From contig JACKAA010000002.1 of assembly GCA_020635275.1 (NCBI GenBank), positions 496,001 to 560,000 on the forward strand: 64,000 nt of DNA, in the 5' to 3' direction. A program made the translations under genes and the position numbers. Below the pieces are notes generated by a model. The model had not been told where the DNA came from. It saw only the letters and a program-made list of their open reading frames with translations, and ran no database searches. Numbering within the stretch: position 1 is the stretch's first letter; each line of letters starts with the position of its first letter. Below, in pieces: positions 28,471-36,366 of this stretch. This DNA is from Ignavibacteriales bacterium (GTDB lineage: Bacteria; Bacteroidota; Ignavibacteria; Ignavibacteriales; Melioribacteraceae).

Positions 28471-29420
28471 TATAATTCCGAAATCTGCAATATTCTATCG
28501 AAGCAATAATTAACGAGCATTTCATGTTTTCCATCAAAAATGGTAAGAGAAACTTTTGGATTTTCTCTTTTATATAATATAGACCTTGTGTCTATTTTGT
28601 TTTCAGAGCGATCTGCCACAATTTCTCTGCTTAATAATTTAATAATTTCTTCCTCTGTCACTATTTTATCTTCATATCCAAATGCTTTGGTTATTTTGTT
28701 ATAAAAAGAAATTGAATGTGTAATTGGAACACTTCCATCGTAACCATCTCTAATTCCGGCGTAAATTTCAAGTTTACCGTTTAAATTTTGCGGGATTTCC
28801 CAAAAGAGAGGCGACCTTCTTTTTGCTTCATTTTCATCAAATTCATTATTTCCAGAGATACAGTTTAAAATATCCTGCGAATATTTAAGTCCACGATTTT
28901 TTGTTTGATAGTACCATGCAGAAATATCACTAATCGGCACCCAAGCCAAAAATGATTTTATTTTATATTTTGTCTTCAAATACATTCCTAATGTTGCATA
29001 ACCTCCACCCGAAACACCAACAATAAATATATTGTTTTTATCAACATTTCCATTTTCAATTGAAAACTGAATGGCATCATCAATATCTCTGATAGCTTTT
29101 TCACTAAGGCAAGCATCTTTTGTATTATTTGGTCCTCTAAAATTTGGATGAATATAATTCCAATTTTCATTTTTAGCCAAATATGCTAATGAATCTGCTT
29201 GTGTGTAATCTCCCGACCATGTATGAAGACTTACAAGCAAAGGATTGCTTTTTTCTTTTGAATCCAAAAAATAAGCAGGCTGAACCACTGTATCAATTGA
29301 AGAAGGGATTTGAACTAATTTAAAATCATCATTCCAAAAGTTATTTTGTGCATAACTATTTGATCTGCTAAAAAGCCAAAATATTAATAAAACAAAAAAA
29401 TATAGACTGTTTTTCTTCAT
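28470..29420 (-). CDS. Secreted alpha/beta-hydrolase (esterase/prolyl-oligopeptidase-like)
   Basis: 316 residues with a signal peptide (about 1-24, ending SYAQ). The nucleophile elbow G135-V-S137-G-G lies in IFIVGVSGGGYATLGMYL, LLVSLHTWSGDY supplies the oxyanion-hole region, and FDGKHEMLVNY near the C-terminus carries the likely catalytic His. This is the layout of bacterial esterases of the S9/DLH type, often acetyl- or feruloyl-esterases. The TAATG junction with the sialidase-like gene suggests that the pair act on one glycan, the esterase perhaps removing acyl groups first; that is inference. Confidence 0.8.
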   Translation of the reverse strand: MKKNSLYFFVLLIFWLFSRSNSYAQNNFWNDDFKLVQIPSSIDTVVQPAYFLDSKEKSNPLLVSLHTWSGDYTQADSLAYLAKNENWNYIHPNFRGPNNTKDACLSEKAIRDIDDAIQFSIENGNVDKNNIFIVGVSGGGYATLGMYLKTKYKIKSFLAWVPISDISAWYYQTKNRGLKYSQDILNCISGNNEFDENEAKRRSPLFWEIPQNLNGKLEIYAGIRDGYDGSVPITHSISFYNKITKAFGYEDKIVTEEEIIKLLSREIVADRSENKIDTRSILYKRENPKVSLTIFDGKHEMLVNYCFDRILQISEL

Positions 29421-29573
29421 AATTCTAAAATTTCAAAAATTTTTATCGATTAATGAAATATACTTCTCCGGTTTACAAAGAATTATTTTCTTGAAATTAA
29501 AATTGATAAAAATCACAATTTATGCAAATTGAAACTGTTAATTGAATTATAAGTTTAACAAATTAAATTAAAA

Positions 29574-29687
29574 ATGGGAACCACACTTTTTTTATTAACA
29601 CTTTTTCTAATTTCCGGAGCATCATTTTTTGTTGTTCTCCGTTTATTGGCAAAATCAAATAAAAAATTTTACTCGGATAATTTATAA
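29574..29687 (+). CDS. Possible 37-residue single-span membrane peptide
   Basis: ATG to TAA encodes a hydrophobic helix (TTLFLLTLFLISGASFFVVLRLL) followed by a basic tail (KSNKKFYSDNL), the architecture of real small membrane proteins. It occupies the otherwise empty 365-nt stretch between two genes (29421-29785). There is no clear Shine-Dalgarno sequence, only an A-rich leader. The rest of that stretch is AT-rich with no other signal. Chance remains possible in such an AT-rich genome. Confidence 0.4.
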   Translation: MGTTLFLLTLFLISGASFFVVLRLLAKSNKKFYSDNL

Positions 29688-29785
29688 TCTTTATTTAACC
29701 TTTCACTCATCTGTTATAATCTTACCGAAAAATTTTAAGTAAATTATTTTATCAATAATAATTTTATTTAGAATTTATCAACTTT

Positions 29786-30571
29786 ATGAAAATCTTAATA
29801 TTTGTCCTACTTACGACATTTGCACATTTACTTAATGCACAATGTTTAAATTCATTAAAGATTCATTCCCACAATAATTATGAACAAAAGATTCCTTTAT
29901 TTGATGCGCTTAAAAATTGTGCAAAAAGCATTGAGGCTGATGTTCATCTTAAAAATGATTCTCTTTTTGTTGCACATGATAATGATGAAATTGAAAAGGA
30001 TAAAACTCTTGAGAAATTATATTTAGAACCTCTTGCAAAAATATTGAGTGACAAAAATTCAGAATATTATTTTAATTATGAATTGATTCTTCTTATTGAT
30101 TTTAAAACAGATGCGGTTTCTACTTTTGAAAAACTTAATGAAATTATACAGAAGTATAAAAATTATATGACTTACGTTGATGAAAATAATAATCTTATCA
30201 CAAAAAATATTAGAGTGATAATTTCAGGAAATAGACCAGATGAATCTTTGCTGAGCAAAACATACAATTATTGTTTTATTGATGGGAGAACTTCCGATAT
30301 TGGGAAAAATAAATCGACTCAAATCTATCCTTTGATAAGTGATGATTGGGTTAAACTAAAAAAGACAATTGAGAATTCAGATGATAAAATTATTCTCAAA
30401 AATGAATTAAAAAAATTGGTTGATAAAATTCATTCAGAAAACAAACTTGCCAGAATCTGGGGAATACCAGATGATGAAAAACACTGGCAGCTTCAATTAG
30501 ATATTGGAATTGATTTGATAAATACTGATAGAATTGATGAGCTGAGAAAGCATTTAATAATTAGAAAATAA
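29786..30571 (+). CDS. Secreted GDPD/PI-PLC-like phosphodiesterase family protein
   Basis: 261 residues with a signal peptide (KILIFVLLTTFAHLLNAQ). The motif KIHSHNNYEQKIPLFDALKNCAKSIEADVHLKNDSLFVAHDNDE mirrors the HSHNDY ... E-x-D ... H catalytic set of the bacterial glycerophosphodiester phosphodiesterase/PI-PLC-like TIM barrel. The second His (VAHD) and the acidic metal ligands (E-A-D) are present. It probably hydrolyses phosphodiesters of lipid head groups or teichoic-like polymers in the periplasm. It is convergent with rlmD, 10 nt away. Confidence 0.8.
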   Translation: MKILIFVLLTTFAHLLNAQCLNSLKIHSHNNYEQKIPLFDALKNCAKSIEADVHLKNDSLFVAHDNDEIEKDKTLEKLYLEPLAKILSDKNSEYYFNYELILLIDFKTDAVSTFEKLNEIIQKYKNYMTYVDENNNLITKNIRVIISGNRPDESLLSKTYNYCFIDGRTSDIGKNKSTQIYPLISDDWVKLKKTIENSDDKIILKNELKKLVDKIHSENKLARIWGIPDDEKHWQLQLDIGIDLINTDRIDELRKHLIIRK

Positions 30572-30581
30572 CCACTATTAC

Positions 30582-32027
30582 TCATATAATCTTAACCAAT
30601 AACGCAACACTCTCAATGTGGTAAGTCTGTGGAAACATATCTACCGGTTGAATTTTTACCAATTTATATTTTTCTTCACAAAGTAATTTTATATCTCGTG
30701 CTTGTGTAGAAGGATTACAGCTTACATAAACAATTTTTTCCGGTTCTAAATCTAAAATATCTTTTACAGTTTTGGGATTCATTCCGGCTCTTGGCGGATC
30801 CGCAATAACAACATTTGGTTTTATAATTTTCTTCTCTTCTAAAAATGGCAGAAATGATTTATTTAAATCAACTTCAAAAGATTTTACATTTTCAATATTA
30901 TTTAATTTACAATTTGTCTTTCCGTCTTTCACTGCGTCCCTTACCGATTCAAATCCATAAACTTGTTTAACAAATTTTGAAACAAATATTGATATTGTGC
31001 TTGCCCCGGAATAAAGATCGTAAACAATTTCATTCCCGTTAAATTCTGCAAAATCTAATGCTGTCTGGTAAAGTTTTTCTGCCTGCAGTGTGTTTGTCTG
31101 AAAAAAGGAATTGGCACTAATTCTAAATTTAAATTCCCCAATTGTATCATAAATAATTCCATCGCCAAAATAAATTTTCTCATAGTCACCAAAAGCAATA
31201 TTGGCTTTCTTAAGATTCACATTATTTACCAAAGTAGTTATAAAAGGGAAGTTACTTTTTAAATTCTCTGCAAACTCATTTAATAAATCATCATCCTCTT
31301 CAAAAGTTACAAGGTTAACCATAAAGTGATCGAGTGAAAAAGATTCCCGTAAAACTAAATTTCTTAAAAATCCTTTGTTCTCATTTGATGAATAAATTGA
31401 AGTATTTTTTGTTTTGAAAAAATCTCTGGTAAAATTCAATATCTCCGTTGCTCTATCAGATTGTAAAAAACATTCTTCAATATTTATTACTTTGCTGTAA
31501 ACTTTAGGCACGTGAAATCCCAATGCAAAATCTTTATCTAAATTTTCTTCACTGTTTATTTCTTCAATTGTCAGCCATCTTTGCGGTGTAAAAGAAAAAT
31601 CCATTTTGTTTCTGTAATGGAAAGTATTTTCACAACCTATTATTGGCAGCATTTCAAAATCCTTAATTCCGCCAATTCTTTCAAAAATATCTTTTACTTG
31701 CTCATGTTTATATTTTGTTTGGAATTCGTAATCTAAATCCTGCTGTTTACAGCCTCCGCAAATTCCATAATGTTTACATTGAGATTCAATTCTGCCTAAG
31801 CCAGGTTTGATAATTTCTGTTGTTACAGCTTCACCATAAGATTTTTTCAGCTTTTGAATTTTTGCTTTTACAACATCACCTGGATAAGAATTGTGAACAA
31901 ATAAAATATATTTTTTATCACTATCGCTGCTTACATGGTCTAATTCTGATTGATTAATTCTTGCAATGCCTTTTCCTTCAAAAGCATAACTTTCAATGTT
32001 TACTTCAATTATATCGTTTTTTTTCAT
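30582..32027 (-). CDS. rlmD: 23S rRNA (uracil-C5)-methyltransferase, RlmD/RumA family
   Basis: 481 residues. An N-terminal TRAM domain (about 1-65) is followed by the iron-sulfur motif QCKHYGICGGCKQQDL (C-x5-C-x2-C) with a fourth Cys probably in IEECFLQ. The methyltransferase domain has VYDLYSGASTISIFVSK (SAM site), VIADPPRAGM and the catalytic Cys in YVSCNPSTQARD. It methylates a specific uridine (U1939 in E. coli) of 23S rRNA. Related RlmC or other TrmA-like paralogs cannot be fully excluded. It lies downstream of the RAYT gene and its palindrome. Confidence 0.88.
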   Translation of the reverse strand: MKKNDIIEVNIESYAFEGKGIARINQSELDHVSSDSDKKYILFVHNSYPGDVVKAKIQKLKKSYGEAVTTEIIKPGLGRIESQCKHYGICGGCKQQDLDYEFQTKYKHEQVKDIFERIGGIKDFEMLPIIGCENTFHYRNKMDFSFTPQRWLTIEEINSEENLDKDFALGFHVPKVYSKVINIEECFLQSDRATEILNFTRDFFKTKNTSIYSSNENKGFLRNLVLRESFSLDHFMVNLVTFEEDDDLLNEFAENLKSNFPFITTLVNNVNLKKANIAFGDYEKIYFGDGIIYDTIGEFKFRISANSFFQTNTLQAEKLYQTALDFAEFNGNEIVYDLYSGASTISIFVSKFVKQVYGFESVRDAVKDGKTNCKLNNIENVKSFEVDLNKSFLPFLEEKKIIKPNVVIADPPRAGMNPKTVKDILDLEPEKIVYVSCNPSTQARDIKLLCEEKYKLVKIQPVDMFPQTYHIESVALLVKII

Positions 32028-32041
32028 TTCTTCCTTTTAGT

Positions 32042-32074
32042 AAACATTCCATATTTTGAAAATATGGAATGTTT
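32042..32074. repeat. Perfect 33-bp palindrome at the 3' side of the RAYT gene (REP-like)
   Basis: Two 16-nt arms (left arm AAACATTCCATATTTT) are exactly complementary, separated by a single G. It begins 6 nt beyond the RAYT stop codon, between that gene and the rlmD start. It could also act as a terminator or mRNA-end stem, but the match to the copy on the other side of the gene marks it as a RAYT-linked repeat. Confidence 0.92.
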
Positions 32075-32079
32075 AAATG

Positions 32080-32655
32080 CTATTTGTCATCATCAATTAT
32101 ATCTAAATCTTTATATAAATAGATATTATCTTTATGAAATCTAATAAACTGATTTATATCACCAAAAAGTTCTATAACTTCTTCTTTAAGTATTCTAGTT
32201 GGTTTGTTGCTAATTATTGCTTCAAAAGAACTAAATTTATAAGTCATAAAATCCTTGGTGAATTTATGCTTTTGCGGATTTGCATGAATATATAAAATGA
32301 TTCTAAATAAATATTTATTGTCACCAATCAATTTTCTTTTAAATTTTTTCTGAAACAAACTTCCTGTTCTGTTAAATTGTTTATTAATTGATTTTGAGTA
32401 ACTAATAAAAAACTTTCTAAACTGAAAAGTTAAATCATCTGAGTTAATTGATTCTTTAGTTTTAACTAAAAAATGAAAATGGTTTGGTAATAGAGCAAAA
32501 GCTAAAACATCTAGATTGTCAGAAAGATAAAGGTCAAATTTATTAAGAAAGTAGAAATAGTTTTGTTCTTCAAAAAATATTTTTTCTTTATTATTACCTC
32601 TATTGTAAATATGATAATATTGATTTGGATAAAATTTAGAATCGTTTTCTTGCAT
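32080..32655 (-). CDS. REP-associated tyrosine transposase (RAYT, Y1 HUH family)
   Basis: 191 residues, complete. YHIYNRGNNKEKIFFEEQNYFYFLNKF is the hallmark RAYT N-terminus. LLPNHFHFLVKTK gives the HUH metal motif (H-F-H). FNRTGSLFQKKFKRKLI and LFRIILYIHANPQKH give the conserved middle and the catalytic-tyrosine helix, with Tyr before IHANP. Enzymes of this family cut and rejoin single-stranded hairpin DNA and are linked to REP/BIME repeats rather than to self-mobile IS200 elements. It is flanked by palindromes at 32042-32074 and 32755-32787, its likely substrates. No IS200-type ends were recognised. Confidence 0.92.
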   Translation of the reverse strand: MQENDSKFYPNQYYHIYNRGNNKEKIFFEEQNYFYFLNKFDLYLSDNLDVLAFALLPNHFHFLVKTKESINSDDLTFQFRKFFISYSKSINKQFNRTGSLFQKKFKRKLIGDNKYLFRIILYIHANPQKHKFTKDFMTYKFSSFEAIISNKPTRILKEEVIELFGDINQFIRFHKDNIYLYKDLDIIDDDK

Positions 32656-32700
32656 ATCTTCTTAACAAATATTTAATAAGCTTTCTACTTTATATCAATT

Positions 32701-32710
32701 TGGAATGTTT
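32701..32710. repeat. Half-site of the RAYT palindrome
   Basis: TGGAATGTTT, identical to the end of the right arm of both flanking palindromes, lies 45 nt upstream of the RAYT start without its partner arm. A single 10-mer can occur by chance, but its position between the gene and the full palindrome makes a remnant likely. Confidence 0.5.
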
Positions 32711-32754
32711 AGTTATTTATTATTATTTAGAGACTGATCTAGTTTTATTTTCAC

Positions 32755-32787
32755 AAACATTCCATGTTTTTAAAACATGGAATGTTT
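32755..32787. repeat. Perfect 33-bp palindrome at the 5' side of the RAYT gene (REP-like)
   Basis: Two 16-nt arms (left arm AAACATTCCATGTTTT) are exactly complementary around one T. It differs from the copy at 32042 by one base-pair step in the inner stem (ATGTTTT versus ATATTTT), changed on both arms so that pairing is kept. It lies 4 nt past the stop of the methyltransferase gene. Confidence 0.92.
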
Positions 32788-32791
32788 TAAT

Positions 32792-33502
32792 TTACTTTAT
32801 ATTTTTTAGTAACAAAGCCAGAAATCCAATATACCTATTTGCCCCTAATTTTAAATATGCATTTGATTCGTGACTAATTTTATTCAGCAATTTTTTGTAA
32901 TAAGATTTCTCATTTTCTGATAAATTCTTTTCACTTTTACTTAATTGCTCACTGCTAATTTTATAGTAATCAGCTAATGTGTTTGAAAGATCAATTGAAT
33001 CAATTAACTCAAAATTTCTATCAAAATAATATTTTTCAATTTCATTTTTGTTTAATGGAGATAAATTTGAAGATTCAACAATATCTTTTACAAAATTGGG
33101 AATCTCTTCTTCAAGTTTAACAATCTCGCCAATACAGAAGTAACCTTCAGACTTTAATATTCTCTTTATTTCTTTAATTATCTTCTTTCTTCTTGAATCT
33201 GAAAGTGAGCCTTGGGCATAAACTAAATCAAATGTTTCATCTTTAAAGTCTGTGCTTTCAAAATCCATTAATTTTATAGAAGTATTTTTAGAATTTGTTA
33301 ATTCTAATTTCAGACTTAAAAGCGATTCATATTCTTCGACAATTATTTCAATATTTTGTCCCGATTTATTTTGCAGCATTTTAGAAATTTCTGATGTTCC
33401 GCTGCCAATAATTAAAATATTAAATCCTTCTAAGTTTAATTTGTTAAATAAAAACTCAGTCTGCTTTTTCAAGCCCGGCAAATAAATTTGTTTTTTATTC
33501 AT
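32792..33502 (-). CDS. Class I SAM-dependent methyltransferase (degenerate motif I)
   Basis: 236 residues. FNILIIGSGTSEISKMLQN (about 27-45) is a motif I variant with G-S-G-T-S, FDLVYAQGSLSDSRRKKIIKEIKRILKSEGYFCIGEIVKL is the motif IV to post-motif region, and the overall fold matches small methyltransferases. The AQGSL string parallels GEGSIYNL in the methyltransferase at 26549-27283, so the two may be distant paralogs. Substrate unknown. It is immediately followed downstream by the RAYT-linked palindrome. Confidence 0.72.
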   Translation of the reverse strand: MNKKQIYLPGLKKQTEFLFNKLNLEGFNILIIGSGTSEISKMLQNKSGQNIEIIVEEYESLLSLKLELTNSKNTSIKLMDFESTDFKDETFDLVYAQGSLSDSRRKKIIKEIKRILKSEGYFCIGEIVKLEEEIPNFVKDIVESSNLSPLNKNEIEKYYFDRNFELIDSIDLSNTLADYYKISSEQLSKSEKNLSENEKSYYKKLLNKISHESNAYLKLGANRYIGFLALLLKNIK

Positions 33503-33580
33503 GATTGTAAAATTACGAAGAAGAATTGAAAGGTTTGAGAAGATTTAATTTGTAATCATTCTAAAATCTATAATGGGCTT

Positions 33581-33610
33581 TCTGGATTCCCACTTTCGTG
33601 GGAATGACAA
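33581..33610. repeat. Intergenic hairpin repeat ending in GGGAATGACAA
   Basis: Stem ATTCCCAC/GTGGGAAT with loop TTTC, bounded by TCTGG and GACAA. This 30-nt unit is the reverse complement of 45128-45157 except for two positions that pair with each other in the stem. It lies between the methyltransferase gene and the TolC gene. Confidence 0.82.
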
Positions 33611-33630
33611 AATAAACAAATTCTCTAGGT

Positions 33631-35061
33631 TTATTGGTATTGCAAATAAGTTTTTCTTTCTAAATCTGCAATTGCTAAATTGTAATCAATAAGAGCGCTA
33701 ATGCTGTTATTTTTTGCTTCTGTTAAACGAAGCTGCATTTGAGCTAGATCAAAACTTGAGATTGTTCCGGATTTAAATCTTTCCAGAGAAATTTTATAAC
33801 TTTTTTCAGCAATTTCAACCGACTTACTCAAAACATCAACTCTGGCTTTAGCTGAATTTATGCGATTGTACACTTCAGTAATTTCATTCCTAATTGTTTT
33901 TTTAAGATTATCATAATTCAATTTTTCACTCATCAAATTTGCTTTTGCCGCCTCAACTCTTCTCGCGTTTTGTCCCCAATCCCAAACCGGAATTGACAAA
34001 GTTAGAGCTACATTTATGTCATCTAATAATTTATCAAATAAAGTTGAAAACTCTTCTTCATTGTTGCTAATTCCATATCTTGCATTTAATTCAAGTTGAA
34101 CTTGCCTATTTGCATCTACCTCTTCAACATTTAACTCAGATAGATAAATATCATTTTCTTGATTTAATAAATCTGATCTATTTTTAATGGCATTTTCCAC
34201 AGCTTCATTTTCATCTATTGATATTGGTAAATAAACAAGGTCCGATATAATATCAATCTCTTCTTCCAATTCAAGTCCGAGCAAAATTTTAAAGTTATTT
34301 AAGTTTTCTTCAAATGAACGATTTAGATTTAATAACTCATTCTTGCTGGATGCCAAATCAACTTCCAACTGAAGAGCTTCAACCTCCGCGATTAGTCCCG
34401 CTTTAAATTTGTTTTGAGCAGTTTCAAATGATTCTTCATTTTGTTTTACTTTTTCCTCAGAGATTTTAACATTTTCTTTGAGTTCATATAAATTATAAAA
34501 TGCTACTTTAACGTTGTAAATTAAATTTTGTTCAGCATGGTTATAGTTGCGTTTGGCTTTTTCTAAGTTTATTTCTGCCCGTTCAAGATTTGCTTTTTGC
34601 GAGTTGAAAATAAATAGCGGCTGATTTAATGAAATTCCTAAGTTTGTATAAAAATCTTTTGTCTTACTTATATTTGATCCAAATTGCTCTCTGCCGAACA
34701 ATCTGCCTACAATGTTAATTCTGCCATTTGAAAATATTAATGGCTGTGTTAAGCTAAGCCTACCTTCAATTTTAGAACTTCCTAATTCAAAAAACTCCTC
34801 TTTACTTTCAAGCGGATTAAATTGACTTGTTAAACTTTTTGAATAACTTGGCACATCAAATTCAAGATCCAGCCGTGAAAACAAACTTGCTCTAAATGCT
34901 TCCAAACTTTTTTCAGATGCAATCAGAGAATACTCAGCACTTTTAATTCCAAAACTTTTTTCTAAAGCAACATTAATTGCTTTTTCTAAAGTGTACACAT
35001 CTTGAGAAAATATTTGGAACGGAAATAATAAAAGTAAAATAGAGTTAAATATTTTTTTCAT
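33631..35061 (-). CDS. TolC-family outer-membrane efflux channel
   Basis: 476 residues with a signal peptide (KKIFNSILLLLFPFQIFS). Two homologous OEP repeats contain long alpha-helical stretches (NLEKAKRNYNHAEQNLIYNVKVAFYNLYELKENVKISEEKVKQNEESF; LERFKSGTISSFDLAQMQLRLTEAKNNSISALIDYNLAIADLERKT). The A-x-x-x-L-x-x-A ... F-K-A-G-L-I-A ... E-A-L-Q-L-E pattern is typical. It is the last gene of a three-gene run after the membrane-fusion protein and permease genes (16 nt behind the permease) and forms the outer-membrane exit of that pump. Confidence 0.92.
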   Translation of the reverse strand: MKKIFNSILLLLFPFQIFSQDVYTLEKAINVALEKSFGIKSAEYSLIASEKSLEAFRASLFSRLDLEFDVPSYSKSLTSQFNPLESKEEFFELGSSKIEGRLSLTQPLIFSNGRINIVGRLFGREQFGSNISKTKDFYTNLGISLNQPLFIFNSQKANLERAEINLEKAKRNYNHAEQNLIYNVKVAFYNLYELKENVKISEEKVKQNEESFETAQNKFKAGLIAEVEALQLEVDLASSKNELLNLNRSFEENLNNFKILLGLELEEEIDIISDLVYLPISIDENEAVENAIKNRSDLLNQENDIYLSELNVEEVDANRQVQLELNARYGISNNEEEFSTLFDKLLDDINVALTLSIPVWDWGQNARRVEAAKANLMSEKLNYDNLKKTIRNEITEVYNRINSAKARVDVLSKSVEIAEKSYKISLERFKSGTISSFDLAQMQLRLTEAKNNSISALIDYNLAIADLERKTYLQYQ

Positions 35062-35076
35062 ATTTATAAATCAAAA

Positions 35077-36366
35077 TTATTCATATCGTAATGATTCAAT
35101 CGGATCTTTTTCGGCAGCTTTTTTTGCGGGATAACTGCCAAAAACAAATCCTACAATTACAGAAACAAAAAATGCGAGCACAATTGAAAAAGGAGTAATA
35201 ATAGTTCTCCATTCAGCATAATTTGAAATTATTGCAGTTAAAACATAACCGGTAATTATGCCTAAAATTCCGCCAACAAAACTTATTGATAGAGCCTCAA
35301 AAATAAATTGCTGAAGTACATCTTGTCTTGTTGCTCCGACTGCTCTTCTGATCCCAATTTCTCTTGTCCTTTCCATTATATTAGCAAGCATAATATTCAT
35401 AATTCCTATTCCGCCAACAAGTAATGAAATTCCGGCAATTGCCCCCATCACTATATTAAAAATTCTTTGTGTCTTTTGTTTTTGCGCCATTATTTCTTCC
35501 GGAATAATAATCTTATAATCCTCAATATTATAATGTTTGCGCGTAAGTATTTTATTCACCAGATATGCAACTTCAAGCATTTTATCATCGCTAGTTACTT
35601 TTATTGTAAGCTGATCTATTGTTTTTCGGTCAATTGCATTTGCAATTCGTGCAGCATCTCTCCAATTAGTCTCTTTTCTTTTTGATGGCTCAATGTATTT
35701 ATCCATTTTGAAAGACATAGTTGTAAATGGAATATAAATATCAAGATTGAAATTTCTAAAACTTGTTGAAGGTGTATTACCAGATATACTTTTTTTAGCA
35801 GAAATTACTCCTATAATTGTAAACCAGAGATCGCCGATTTTTATTTTTTCATTTATTGGACTTTTATATTTGAAAAATTCATTTTTAATATCAGACCCAA
35901 TAACACATACATTTGCATATTTCTGCATATGAAAATCATTAAAGAAAATTCCTTCTGAAAGCTTTGAGTTAAATGTGTTGGGATAATTTACCAGCGTTCC
36001 AATAATGTTCGCTTCAATAATGTTTGATTTGAACATTACTTTTTCTTTAGATTCACGCTGCGGTGTAAGTGAATAAATATAAGGTGATATTTTTTTTATC
36101 GCTTCGAGATCGTTAAGATTTAATCCGGGCGTATAAGAATTTGTTTCTTTTTTCGAAATTTCTATTTCTTGAGCTCGTACAATAATATTATTTGATCCAA
36201 GAAGTTCAATCTGTTCTAAAGTTTCGGTTCTTGCACCTTCTCCAATTGAGAGCATTGAAATTACAGAACCAACTCCAAAAATAATTCCCAGCATTGTAAG
36301 AAATGTTCTGAGCTTATTTGAACTTAATTCTTCAACTCCTATTTTAAATAGGTCAGCTTTTTTCAA
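35077..36366 (-). CDS. MacB-like ABC transporter permease (FtsX/MacB_PCD)
   Basis: 429 residues. The N-terminal membrane helix (LRTFLTMLGIIFGVGSVISMLSIGEGA) is followed by a large periplasmic domain (about 45-290). Three further helices (about 305-410) include GIMNIMLANIMERTREIGIRRAVGATRQDVLQQFIFEAL, the FtsX family signature, and the tail PAKKAAEKDPIESLRYE is classic MacB. No ATPase domain is fused and none is encoded beside it, so the nucleotide-binding subunit must come from elsewhere. The gene sits directly after the membrane-fusion gene with no gap. Confidence 0.92.
   Translation of the reverse strand: MKKADLFKIGVEELSSNKLRTFLTMLGIIFGVGSVISMLSIGEGARTETLEQIELLGSNNIIVRAQEIEISKKETNSYTPGLNLNDLEAIKKISPYIYSLTPQRESKEKVMFKSNIIEANIIGTLVNYPNTFNSKLSEGIFFNDFHMQKYANVCVIGSDIKNEFFKYKSPINEKIKIGDLWFTIIGVISAKKSISGNTPSTSFRNFNLDIYIPFTTMSFKMDKYIEPSKRKETNWRDAARIANAIDRKTIDQLTIKVTSDDKMLEVAYLVNKILTRKHYNIEDYKIIIPEEIMAQKQKTQRIFNIVMGAIAGISLLVGGIGIMNIMLANIMERTREIGIRRAVGATRQDVLQQFIFEALSISFVGGILGIITGYVLTAIISNYAEWRTIITPFSIVLAFFVSVIVGFVFGSYPAKKAAEKDPIESLRYE

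Noticed and set aside
32042..32074. Reading the palindrome as a simple intrinsic terminator for the RAYT gene
   Set aside because: There is no T-run of terminator type after the stem, the arms are unusually long and perfect, and the same sequence occurs on the other side of the gene.
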